Shown: positions 43,039 to 51,245 of the stretch, one piece after another
How positions within the stretch are numbered: the stretch's first letter is position 1
Layout: every line of letters starts with the position of its first letter
Source: Clostridiales bacterium
GTDB taxonomy: Bacteria; Bacillota; Clostridia; Saccharofermentanales; Saccharofermentanaceae
Direction of reading: 5' to 3'
Assembly: GCA_017480325.1 (NCBI GenBank)
Contig: JAFVAY010000010.1
Span: forward strand, 37,182-101,181
Length of the DNA stretch: 64,000 bases
Made by a program: the position numbers and the translations under genes
Notes under the pieces: model-generated
Told to the model about the DNA's origin: nothing
Databases searched by the model: none
The model's input: the letters and a program-made list of their open reading frames with translations, nothing else

Positions 43039-44167
43039 ATGGTCCTCCCGTCAGATCACCGTAATAAAGATCCATATCAACATAAGCATCTATTCCGTCG
43101 ATAAGGCCTGTATTGCTCTGCTGCCAGATAGTATACGGTCCGTCGTAATCAGTCTGTGAGGTATAGTGAGCAAGCCAGACCGGGCCCAGATCATCATCCC
43201 ATATTATCTCCAGGAAGTACTTGCTGCTGTAAAGGATGCTCTGCCTGCCGTTCTCCTCGATCCTCGATGCGAAGGCTCGGTATAAAGCATTAAGATCCGC
43301 GATGCTTAAGGAATACTGCTGGAATTTGCCGAAGCTCTCCCAGTCGAATACTATCGGAAGCCTAAGCTCATATCCTTCAGTCATGGAACATATAATATCC
43401 GCCAGATTCACAACATCTTCGATACTATTATCTGAAGTGTAGACATATACCCCTACGGGAAGTCCTGCTTCGGTAGCAGCCTCGATATTGGTCTCGAAGT
43501 AATCATCCTCATGAAATTGTCCGCCGGAGGACCATCCGGCGCGTATGATGACGAATTCACAGCCTGCATTCCTGACAGCTTCAAAATCTATATTCCCCTG
43601 CCAATGAGACACATCAATACCATAATGAACGTCATCTCCGGAGTAGGAAGCAATAAAATCAGAGAAGGCCGTGCCGGAATAAGAGCCTCCTCCGGAATAA
43701 TCCTGAGTTGTCTCGCTTATGTCGGGCTCGTACACATGAACCGTAACAGAGTCGGAGCTACTGTTACCCGCATCATCCGTAATCGTGATCGGCAAAGGAT
43801 ATGTTCCAACTGCGTAAGGATCAACGCTCCCTCCTACCGTAAGAGTGACATCAGGATCAAAATCGTCGATATAACTCATATAATTGTTGATATCAAATTC
43901 CTCACCTACCGGAAGATATGCGTCTCTGATTATGCTTAGAAAGAACGGGGCGTTAACGTCGACTACAGGCTCCACCGCTTCAGTAGGTGTAGGAGAAGGG
44001 GTGTCCGTAGGCAGGATCGTAGTCTCGACAGTCACCTCAGAAACTTCAGCTGTAGTTACTGAGGTTTCCGGAGCTTCTTCAGGATTCGGGTCCTGACTCG
44101 CTCTGCAGGAATAGGCTGATACCATCAGTATTGCTATACCTAATGTCAACAACGTTTTTTTCTTCAT
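43031..44167 (-). CDS. Exported GH25 lysozyme with an N-terminal Ig-like domain
   Basis: 378 residues. A signal sequence (MKKKTLLTLGIAILMVSAYS) ends at a Cys near 21; the lipobox is imperfect (AYSC), so it may be a lipoprotein or a secreted protein. A Thr/Pro/Glu-rich linker is followed by a DUF5011-like beta domain (about 72-150), a Gly/Ser linker and a GH25 barrel (about 182-375) with GIDVSHWQG holding the first Asp and FDWESF holding the DxE pair. GH25 enzymes cut the MurNAc-GlcNAc bond of peptidoglycan. It is first in an operon with a three-gene ABC-2 exporter, coupled by an eight-base overlap. A -10 box ends seven bases before the ATG and there is no ribosome site, so the mRNA should be leaderless. 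Confidence 0.88.
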   Translation of the reverse strand: MKKKTLLTLGIAILMVSAYSCRASQDPNPEEAPETSVTTAEVSEVTVETTILPTDTPSPTPTEAVEPVVDVNAPFFLSIIRDAYLPVGEEFDINNYMSYIDDFDPDVTLTVGGSVDPYAVGTYPLPITITDDAGNSSSDSVTVHVYEPDISETTQDYSGGGSYSGTAFSDFIASYSGDDVHYGIDVSHWQGNIDFEAVRNAGCEFVIIRAGWSSGGQFHEDDYFETNIEAATEAGLPVGVYVYTSDNSIEDVVNLADIICSMTEGYELRLPIVFDWESFGKFQQYSLSIADLNALYRAFASRIEENGRQSILYSSKYFLEIIWDDDLGPVWLAHYTSQTDYDGPYTIWQQSNTGLIDGIDAYVDMDLYYGDLTGGPYG

Positions 44168-44172
44168 GGCAA

Positions 44173-44186
44173 TTATTATATAATAA
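44173..44186. promoter_or_regulatory. Palindromic -10 element serving both GH25 and ktrB
   Basis: TTATTATATAATAA is a perfect 14-base palindrome. Read rightwards, TATAAT (44179-44184) ends six bases before the ktrB ATG at 44191. Read leftwards, TATAAT (44180-44175) ends seven bases before the GH25 ATG at 44167. Only 23 bases separate the two start codons, so both mRNAs should be leaderless and the two directions must compete for polymerase. Confidence 0.65.
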
Positions 44187-44190
44187 CGTC

Positions 44191-45522
44191 ATGCAAAATC
44201 GAACAACGAAGAGACTGACCGGTCCTCAGATGATCCTTCTGGGGTTCCTTATTATGGTGCTGGTAGGAGCATTCCTGCTTATGTTACCTATATCATCCAA
44301 GGACAGACATTTCACACCCTTCATTGATTCGCTTTTTACCTCAGTCTCCGCCGGATGCGTTACCGGGCTCATTGTAAAGGATACCCAGACCTCCTGGTCT
44401 TTATTCGGGCAGATCGTGATCCTGATTCTCATTCAGATCGGCGGCATGGGAGTCATTACCATGACCACATTCTTCGCTTTGTTCACGGGAAAAAAGATCG
44501 ATCTTAGGTCCAGGACTGCCATGCAGGAGGCTGTATCCGCTCCCAACATCGGTGGCATCGCCAAATTAACGGGATTCATAGTCAAGGGAACCGTTTTATT
44601 CGAAGGTCTGGGAGCTGTTGCCGTTATGCCTGTGCTTATCAGGGACTTCGGCGTTCTTAAAGGGATCTGGTATTCGATATTTATGTCTATATCCGCCTTC
44701 TGTAACGCAGGCTTCGATCTTATGGGCTCCACGGGAGCGTGTTCATCGCTCGTTTACTACAAGGATGATCCTGTGATCAATATTGTCTTCATGCTGCTTA
44801 TACTTACCGGAGGGCTCGGATTTCTGACGTGGAATGATATAAAGACCTATGGCTTCAAGTTCAGAAGATACAGCACACAGAGCAAGATTATTCTGGTAAG
44901 TGAAGCTTTTCTGATAATACTTCCGGCATTGTATTTCTATATTTTCGAGCTGTCGGGAGAGCCGGTTAAGGCAAGAGTTCTCGAGTCCCTGTTTGCCTCT
45001 GTCTCCCCCAGGACCGCAGGCTTTAACACGGTAGACTACAACAGCTTCTCCGGAAGCGGGATTGCCATAACCATAGTCCTGATGCTCATAGGCGGAGCCC
45101 CGGGATCGACTGCAGGAGGCATGAAGATCACGACAGTCGCGATACTGTGGGCATCGATGATCTCGGTTTTCTTAAGGCAGAAGGCACCCGCCCTCTTCAA
45201 AAGGCGTATCACGGATGATGTTATCATGAGCGCCATCGCGGTTTTCCTTCTTGATATGCACCTTTTCCTGGCAGGCTCTATCGCTATATCACTGATCGAG
45301 AGGCTTCCGTTAATGCAAACCTTCTTCGAATGTGCTTCCGCGGTAGCTACAGTAGGACTTACGATGGGGATAACCTCCACACTTCATACGGCATCCAAGA
45401 TAATTCTGATAATAATCATGTACGGTGGCAGAGTCGGAGGTCTTACCCTGGTATTCGCCGCCACCGGACGGAAAAACTCGACACACGACAAATACCCTGC
45501 AGATCATGTTGCTGTGGGATAA
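44191..45522 (+). CDS. ktrB: Potassium uptake membrane protein KtrB/TrkH
   Basis: 443 residues from the ATG at 44191; an earlier in-frame start would lie across the promoter. Four M1-P-M2 repeats are seen, with the filter-loop segments VSAGCVTGL, SAFCNAGFD, SPRTAGFNT and ATVGLTM and GGAPGSTAGGMKITT in the third gating region. It forms the potassium channel-like pore in the membrane and is gated by the KtrA protein encoded 18 bases downstream. No riboswitch can be present because the transcript appears to begin at the start codon. Confidence 0.93.
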   Translation: MQNRTTKRLTGPQMILLGFLIMVLVGAFLLMLPISSKDRHFTPFIDSLFTSVSAGCVTGLIVKDTQTSWSLFGQIVILILIQIGGMGVITMTTFFALFTGKKIDLRSRTAMQEAVSAPNIGGIAKLTGFIVKGTVLFEGLGAVAVMPVLIRDFGVLKGIWYSIFMSISAFCNAGFDLMGSTGACSSLVYYKDDPVINIVFMLLILTGGLGFLTWNDIKTYGFKFRRYSTQSKIILVSEAFLIILPALYFYIFELSGEPVKARVLESLFASVSPRTAGFNTVDYNSFSGSGIAITIVLMLIGGAPGSTAGGMKITTVAILWASMISVFLRQKAPALFKRRITDDVIMSAIAVFLLDMHLFLAGSIAISLIERLPLMQTFFECASAVATVGLTMGITSTLHTASKIILIIIMYGGRVGGLTLVFAATGRKNSTHDKYPADHVAVG

Positions 45523-45540
45523 CACTTTCAGGAGGAGAAT

Positions 45541-46194
45541 ATGAAGAACATTCTAATAATCGGCGCAGGAAGATTCGGTACATATCTGATACAGCAGTTT
45601 GCCGAGCAGGGAGACGAGATCCTTGTAGTGGATAACAACGAGGACAGACTCGAGAAGGTACTGCCCTTTGTAACCTCAAGTCTGGTGGGAGATTCTACGG
45701 ATCCTGACTTTATGGGCTCAATAGGAGTCAATAACTTCGACCTGTGCGTCGTAGCGATCGGTGATAATTTCCAGAATTCTCTGGAGACCACATCCCTTCT
45801 TAAGGAGCTTGGTGCTAGCTACGTCATATCAAGAGCTTCCCGAGATGTCCATGAGAAGTTCCTTCTGAGAAACGGCGCCGATAAGGTAGTCTATCCTGAG
45901 AAGAATATGGCAATGTGGACAGCCATCCGCTTCAGCTCATCTAACATCAAGGACTATATTCCGGTACCGGGAGCCTTCTCTATCTTCGATGTGGAAATAC
46001 CTAAGAGCTGGGTCGGCAGGTCCATCATTGATCTAGAGATAAGACAGAAGATGCATCTTAATATCCTCGCCTTGACCGAAGACGGCAAGCTTAATATGGA
46101 CTACGATCCTTCTGAGCCCTTCAAAAAAGGGCAGACCGTTATGGTCATCGGCAAGGACGAGGATCTGAAGAAACACCTTGATCTTGATTATTAA
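45541..46194 (+). CDS. ktrA: Potassium uptake regulatory protein KtrA/TrkA
   Basis: 217 residues. RCK_N domain with the nucleotide loop IIGAGRFGTYL near 6-16 and the acidic end of strand two (VVDNNEDR near 30), then an RCK_C domain (about 135-215). It is the octameric ring that binds ATP/ADP and controls KtrB. The ribosome site is CAGGAGGAGAAT, a normal leadered start because it is the second gene. It converges with the next gene with a five-base gap. Confidence 0.94.
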   Translation: MKNILIIGAGRFGTYLIQQFAEQGDEILVVDNNEDRLEKVLPFVTSSLVGDSTDPDFMGSIGVNNFDLCVVAIGDNFQNSLETTSLLKELGASYVISRASRDVHEKFLLRNGADKVVYPEKNMAMWTAIRFSSSNIKDYIPVPGAFSIFDVEIPKSWVGRSIIDLEIRQKMHLNILALTEDGKLNMDYDPSEPFKKGQTVMVIGKDEDLKKHLDLDY

Positions 46195-46199
46195 GGCTG

Positions 46200-46649
46200 T
46201 TATCCGAATATGGAATTAAGGGCGTTGGCAGTACTGCTGAAGGCCTGAGTTGCAGCATCGAGGCGCTCGATAGAGTTGTTAAGAGAATCCATATCTATAG
46301 AATCGATCTTCTCCATAGTCTCTGCGATCCCGTCAGTCGCATCACTGGTAAGGTTCTTGATCTGCTCAGCCATTCCGGGAAGATCCGCTTCGTTTATTCC
46401 TGTGGCAACCTCGTTAAGTGTTGTAATGGCAGTATCGGCCTTAACATAGATTGCATTGATCTTCTCGTTGACATTCCTTATCAACAAAACGATAGTGACA
46501 GTGATGATAACCATACAAGCGGCGATAACGATCAGGGATATAGACTGAACACTTGCCTTACGGCTCTGCTTCTTCTCTTCCTTAAGTATCTTGCCGGCAA
46601 CGATCTGCTCTTCCTGCTGGGCTGTTGTTTCCTTCTTCTCTTCTGACAT
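46200..46649 (-). CDS. Single-helix membrane protein with a coiled-coil outside region
   Basis: 149 residues from the ATG at 46649, which has a GGAGGATATACAA site. A charged Lys/Glu/Gln-rich start (about 1-45) is inside the cell, one helix spans about 46-68 (SLIVIAACMVIITVTIVLLI), and the outside part is a helical coiled coil rich in Asn, Asp and Ile (NVNEKINAIYVKADTAITTL). There are no cysteines and no enzyme motifs. It begins 26 bases after the flavin reductase gene. The shape resembles methyl-accepting or DUF948-like anchors but no family can be named. Confidence 0.7.
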   Translation of the reverse strand: MSEEKKETTAQQEEQIVAGKILKEEKKQSRKASVQSISLIVIAACMVIITVTIVLLIRNVNEKINAIYVKADTAITTLNEVATGINEADLPGMAEQIKNLTSDATDGIAETMEKIDSIDMDSLNNSIERLDAATQAFSSTANALNSIFG

Positions 46650-46675
46650 TTGTATATCCTCCAAATATTTATTAA

Positions 46676-47284
46676 TCACTCTATCGGTTTAAAATACGAT
46701 GCATCATGATTGCACCACGGACAGATGAAATCCGGAGGCAACGTCTCACCCTCATAGATATAACCGCATACAGTACAGACGAAGCCCTTCTTGGGCGCAT
46801 CTTCTGAAGGCTTGACCTTGATGCTGCTTTGGTAGAAGGAGTATGTGGCACTCTCGGTATCCGATAAGACCTCGGCATCGGTTACATCCGCGAGGAATAA
46901 TGTATGTGTGCCCAGATCCGTAGCGGATACGACCTTGGCACTTAAGTATGCATTAGTCTGCTCATCAGCTATATACACGAGTCCGTTCGAAGAACGGGAG
47001 TAGGATATCTCCAGAAGCTTATCCACATCTTTGCCGCTTTGCATACCCCAGTGCTTATATGTAGCAAACTTCGAATCCTCAGATAGTACAGACACATTAA
47101 ACACCCCTGTATTAAGTACCATATCATGGGTCAGATTATTCTTATTGATCGCCACGATTATCCTGTTGGGCTCAGTGGTTACCTGCTGAACCGTATTCAC
47201 TATACAACCGTTATCCTTGCCGTCCTGCTGTGCTGTAAGCACGAACAGCCCGTAAGTAAGCTTATACATCGCTTTATTGTTCAT
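46676..47284 (-). CDS. hrb: Flavin reductase fused to rubredoxin
   Basis: 202 residues. The first ~150 residues are a flavin reductase-like FMN-binding domain (AMYKLTYGLFVLTAQQDGKDNG, CIVNTVQQVT, NLTHDMVLNTGVFNVSVL, FKTYKHWG-like FATYKHWGM). The end is a rubredoxin domain (about 155-200) with CTVCGYIYEG and CPWCNHD, the four iron ligands. Such high-molecular-weight rubredoxins pass electrons from NADH or NADPH to flavodiiron oxygen or nitric oxide reductases in anaerobes; the partner is not in this window. The ribosome site is TGAGGAGGATTTCCT. Confidence 0.9.
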   Translation of the reverse strand: MNNKAMYKLTYGLFVLTAQQDGKDNGCIVNTVQQVTTEPNRIIVAINKNNLTHDMVLNTGVFNVSVLSEDSKFATYKHWGMQSGKDVDKLLEISYSRSSNGLVYIADEQTNAYLSAKVVSATDLGTHTLFLADVTDAEVLSDTESATYSFYQSSIKVKPSEDAPKKGFVCTVCGYIYEGETLPPDFICPWCNHDASYFKPIE

Positions 47285-47369
47285 AGGAAATCCTCCTCAT
47301 AGATGCCTCGTTGTATTAAAGTTCACCTCTTTATGCTAACATTTATGCTGTAAGGAGGGGGTAAACTTC

Positions 47370-48620
47370 ATGTTAACAGCTAATCCTCTGACCATAGGCA
47401 ACAGCTTCGGATACTACACGGGAATATTCTCCACGGCAGTGACCGCATCCGTTAACCCTACGGCCACTATGGCTGCCCTGGCAACCTTGGGAGCCATCGA
47501 GAATGCCTCCATATATTCTCCCGACTCCGCGTTCTTCAACAATATAGCGGATTCCCTTAATGCGGTCCCCGTCCTCAACGCCGCAGCTTCCCTGCCTATA
47601 GCCAATCCCTACGCTGCAGTTTTCCTGACTATTGTCGCTGCCGTAATGATCGTTCTTCATTCCTTTGCCGAGAGTAAAATGGTCTCTCAGGCAACCATAG
47701 ATAAGCTTGATAAGCTGACAGGCTGGATCGGACTTACCGCTCTGTCTCTGATGCCGCTTGTTACCACAGAATCCATAGAGAAAACAGCATCCGCCGGTAA
47801 ACACGCCGCAGCTAAGCTCGCGTTCTCCGCAGCAGCCTCTTCAGTGACCGTGCATCAGGCCTCATCCTCCGGAACACCCTGGTATGCCTGGGTCATCGGG
47901 ATAGTAACTCTGATCATCGCTTCAGTTGTTTACTTCTGCTGCTATTCCTGCGTTGACAATATAGGCACCATTTGTGCCGCTATCCCCGTAAAGGGGCTCA
48001 ACATCGTCGAACAGATAGTAAAGGCAATTATCCACGCCGGTATGATCCTTCTACAGCTTACCTTCCCATATCTTTCCTTTGTGATAAGTATCATCCTGGC
48101 TGTTCTCGGTATACTTCTGTTCAGAGTACTTTCAAGGATCACCTTCTACTATAAGGAGGTCTACGCACGTCCGATCCTACACAGGATATTCCGTAACGGT
48201 AAAGAAATATCAAGGATCCATAAGAAGCTCCCGAGAAAACTCAAGAGACTATGTAAGGAAAAGACTCTTGCTCTTCCTCTGTTTATATTCTCAGGGGTCG
48301 GAAGCATGCCTTCAAGATCTGTCATTTGGTACGTGCTCGACGGGGACAAGGCGCGCCTCTTTGCCAGAAACAAACTCGGACGCTACAAGGATATCTCCGT
48401 AAGTGAGCTTCGCTCTTCTTACCCTCAGGCTGTCCTTCTGACCTGCAAGAGATTTTATAATCTTAAGACCCCGGATAAGAAGTTTAACATTGTTATAAGC
48501 CTAAGCTACAAGGACTTTATAGACACTATCGGCAGCAGTCTAAACTTCCCTGTCAAGGAAGCTCTTCAGGGCGACAATGCCGTCTCTGACGATAAATTCG
48601 CAGCCAATCTCGACAATTAA
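47370..48620 (+). CDS. Multi-pass membrane protein of unknown function
   Basis: 416 residues. An alanine-rich, membrane-active first third (MAALATLGAIENAS; ANPYAAVFLTIVAAVMIVLHSFA; LTGWIGLTALSLMPLV) with two to four helices, a linker (about 135-165), two to three helices in about 170-270 (WYAWVIGIVTLIIASVVYFCC; FPYLSFVISIILAVLGILLF), then a basic cytoplasmic region (KLPRKLKRLCKEKTL) and a soluble C-terminal domain that resembles a PH-like fold (YVLDGDKARLFARN). The first part recalls DUF4126, but this is weak. The ribosome site AAGGAGGGGGTAAACTTC is strong. It diverges from the flavin reductase gene. Confidence 0.7.
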   Translation: MLTANPLTIGNSFGYYTGIFSTAVTASVNPTATMAALATLGAIENASIYSPDSAFFNNIADSLNAVPVLNAAASLPIANPYAAVFLTIVAAVMIVLHSFAESKMVSQATIDKLDKLTGWIGLTALSLMPLVTTESIEKTASAGKHAAAKLAFSAAASSVTVHQASSSGTPWYAWVIGIVTLIIASVVYFCCYSCVDNIGTICAAIPVKGLNIVEQIVKAIIHAGMILLQLTFPYLSFVISIILAVLGILLFRVLSRITFYYKEVYARPILHRIFRNGKEISRIHKKLPRKLKRLCKEKTLALPLFIFSGVGSMPSRSVIWYVLDGDKARLFARNKLGRYKDISVSELRSSYPQAVLLTCKRFYNLKTPDKKFNIVISLSYKDFIDTIGSSLNFPVKEALQGDNAVSDDKFAANLDN

Positions 48621-48626
48621 TATTAC

Positions 48627-49166
48627 TTAAGCATTAGGATCAGGTCTTCCCTGAGGCCTGCCACCCGGACCTCCGATCCCCACAAGTCTCGAGATCAACG
48701 GTGAGAGCACAACCGAGATAACATAGCTGGCAACAAGTGTGGGAATAAGAAGTTTTGCCCAGCTGCCAAGCCACATAACCGGTAACGGAGGAACCTGAGC
48801 CAGAGCCTCCGGAGGCATCTTACCTCTTGCTGACACAACTCCTACAAGACTTAATATCAAACTAACGATCAACGTATTGCCGACAGACAGAGGAAGGCTG
48901 TTAAGAAGATTGAACTTAAGACTAGGAGGATTGGCGCCCGCCTTAGAAGCAAGTCCTCTCCCGAGCTTCCCGAGAGGTATGACCAGAGCCACAATAACAC
49001 CCACAACAACAGACAAAAGAATGTTAGTCAGGTACATCATGGGGACAGGTGTTCCCTGAGCAGCCTGAGGGTTACTTCTGAGGATCAGAAAGGATGCAAG
49101 AGCACCCATCACAGCAGAGATGATCACGGACATTATGATACCCATCAATAGTTCTTTCTTCTTCAT
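48627..49166 (-). CDS. Four-helix membrane protein, DUF2798-like
   Basis: 179 residues with helices at about 7-29, 44-65, 88-112 and 130-158, arranged as two similar halves (LLMGIIMSVIISAVMGALASF; NTLIVSLILSLVGVV), which recalls tandem DUF2798 units. The end is Gly/Pro-rich (GIGGPGGRPQGRPDPNA). The ribosome site is AAAGGACG, weak. It converges with the 47370-48620 gene with a six-base gap. Function unknown. Confidence 0.7.
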   Translation of the reverse strand: MKKKELLMGIIMSVIISAVMGALASFLILRSNPQAAQGTPVPMMYLTNILLSVVVGVIVALVIPLGKLGRGLASKAGANPPSLKFNLLNSLPLSVGNTLIVSLILSLVGVVSARGKMPPEALAQVPPLPVMWLGSWAKLLIPTLVASYVISVVLSPLISRLVGIGGPGGRPQGRPDPNA

Positions 49167-49247
49167 ATAAGGATCCGTCCTTTCTGTTATGTGACTATTA
49201 TCCTACATTCAAGGTCTCTATATATACATCAACAAGTTAAACTAGTG

Positions 49248-49253
49248 TAAAAT
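49248..49253 (+). promoter_or_regulatory. -10 box, probable leaderless promoter of the YitT gene
   Basis: TAAAAT ends eight bases before the ATG at 49262 and no ribosome site is present, so the leader would be zero to two bases. The two extra bases compared with other loci make this the weakest of the leaderless set. Confidence 0.45.
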
Positions 49254-49261
49254 ATTTGTAT

Positions 49262-50122
49262 ATGAAATTCGACATTAAGAAGGATCTCAAGACCATAGTA
49301 ATAATTGTCTTCGCGGCTGTACTGATGGCCGTTAATATTAAGACGTTCGTCAGGATCGGCGGATTATATCCGGGCGGAGTAAACGGACTTACCATATTGA
49401 TACAGAGAATAGTCGAGATGGTAACAGGCTATACTCCGCCGTTCTCTATCATTAATTTCACGCTTAATGCGATACCGGTTTATATCGGCTTCAAGTACAT
49501 CGGTAAGAAGTTTACTATGTTCTCAATACTTATGATTCTTCTCTCCAGTATTCTTACCGATATTATCCCGGGTCTTGATGTCACTTCGGATATCCTTCTT
49601 ATCAGTGTCTTCGGAGGGATCATAAACGGTGTTGCCATAAGTATATGTCTCCTGGCAGGTGCGACCTCCGGAGGCTCAGACTTCATAAGCATATTCCTAT
49701 CAGAGCGTAAGGGTATGGATTCCTTTAACATCATTCTTGCCTTCAACGCCCTGATCCTGCTTTCTGCCGGAGCTCTCTTCGGATGGGATAAGGCATTGTA
49801 CTCTATCATTTTCCAATATGCTTCCACGGTAGTGATTCGAGCCCTTTATCTTAAGTTTCAGCAATCGACTCTGTTTATTGTAACCACTAAGCCCAAGGAG
49901 ATATGCGAGAAGATTTACGATATCTCGAGACACGGCGCCACTATCATAGAGGGAGAGGGCTCGTTCGGACACTGTGAGAAAAACGTTGTATACTCCGTTA
50001 TCGCGAGATCCGATGCACGTAAGGTCTTCAAGGCAATCAAGGAGACCGATCCCGCAGCATTCGTCAACATGGTAAGAACGGAAAAGATGTCAGGCTACTT
50101 CTACTATAAGAAGGAAGAGTAA
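49262..50122 (+). CDS. YitT family membrane protein
   Basis: 286 residues from the ATG at 49262; a TTG at 49256 is in frame but less likely. Five to six membrane helices fill residues 10-195, with GGLYPGGVNGLTILIQR and LLAGATSGGSDFISIFLSERKG, the glycine-rich segments typical of YitT/YczE. The end is the DUF2179 domain (about 205-285: LFIVTTKPKEICEKIYD, GATIIEGEGSF). The family is conserved in Firmicutes; a transport role is suspected but not established. Converges with the decayed symporter. Confidence 0.9.
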   Translation: MKFDIKKDLKTIVIIVFAAVLMAVNIKTFVRIGGLYPGGVNGLTILIQRIVEMVTGYTPPFSIINFTLNAIPVYIGFKYIGKKFTMFSILMILLSSILTDIIPGLDVTSDILLISVFGGIINGVAISICLLAGATSGGSDFISIFLSERKGMDSFNIILAFNALILLSAGALFGWDKALYSIIFQYASTVVIRALYLKFQQSTLFIVTTKPKEICEKIYDISRHGATIIEGEGSFGHCEKNVVYSVIARSDARKVFKAIKETDPAAFVNMVRTEKMSGYFYYKKEE

Positions 50123-50135
50123 AGCCTCTTAAGTA

Positions 50136-51233
50136 TCACTTCCAGAAATCAAGCTTATCGGCATCAAGCCCGATATCGGTCGCCCTGAACACAGGGTCAA
50201 GCCCCTGCTTCTTCTGTCTTTCATAGTCCTTAAGAGTCTTTATTACCGTCCCTCCGAGGACCAAACACGACGGAAGATTAATTAAAGTCATCCCACCCAT
50301 AGTAATGTCTGCCAGAGCCCATGCCGCATCCATGGGAGTACGGCCCCTACGAACACTACAATTACACAGCACATGTGAAAGACCGTCATGAACCTTTTCC
50401 CGGGCATCCTCTTGCCGTTAAGATAAGCAAGACCGTTGTCGACATAGAAAAGATTTCCGATCAATGTAGTGAAGGCAAATAAAGCCAGAGAGATAGTGAT
50501 AAATATAGACCCGAAGCCCTTAAAGACAGTGGATAAGGCATTCTGTACGTAAGGTGCACCGCTTATGGAAGCATCAGGAACTATCCCTGAGCAAAGACAC
50601 ATAAAGGCGGAGGCTGTACAAAGAAGCAGGGTATCTATATAGACTGATAGCATCTGAACAAGTCCCTGTTTAACCGGATGAGATACATTAGCCGATGCAG
50701 ATGCATTCGGAGCAGATCCCACACCGGCCTCATTGGAGTAAAGGCCTCTCTTAATGCCATAGATCATACACGAACCGCTTAAGCCTCCGAAGATCGCCTT
50801 GAAGTTAAAAGCATCCTTAAAGATCATGACTATTACAGAGGGCAGGATATTGATATGAACCACAAGCACGATCAACGATGCAAGCACATATACTATTCCC
50901 ATCAAAGGGACCAGCTTCTCAGAAGCTGCATCCAGAAGACAGCACCCGGACCACCCAGACAAAGAGCAGTAGACACACCTATAATATTGCCCGTCCCGAC
51001 TCGGGATGCAGTTGATACCATCAATGCCTGGAAGGACGATATACCCGTAGAATCAGCGGGTTTATCCATAATTATCTTAACGGATTCTTTGAAGTGTCTC
51101 GCCTGGACAAATCGCTTCCTGACAGTAAAATAAACCGCTGCCGCACAAAGGACGATCAGCAGCAGCGGATAATACACATGAAATCATCTATCTTGGTAAG
51201 AACAGTTGTAATCAGGTCAGAAGCATTACTCAT
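50136..51233 (-). pseudogene. Decayed sodium:amino-acid symporter (AGCS family)
   Basis: Three reading frames carry successive pieces of one alanine/sodium symporter. The N-terminal piece (near 51233-50902) reads SNASDLITTVLTKIDDF, then, after a one-base frameshift near 51178, YYPLLLIVLCAAAVYF and VGTGNIIGVSTALCLGGPGAVFW. The reading then changes frame near 50935 into EKLVPLMGIVYVLASLIVL, so about 100 codons that normally lie between these two segments are missing. A further frameshift near 50340 leads to AWALADITMGGMTLINLP and the true C-terminus. Intact relatives have about 450-480 residues. The sum of an internal deletion and at least three frameshifts means no functional transporter is made. 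All surrounding genes are intact, arguing against poor sequence quality. Confidence 0.88.
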
Positions 51234-51245
51234 GAATAGAGGATA

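Noticed and set aside
44168..44190. A c-di-AMP riboswitch was looked for in front of ktrB, as such switches control many Firmicute potassium carriers.
   Set aside because: Only 23 bases separate the divergent start codons, so there is no room for one.
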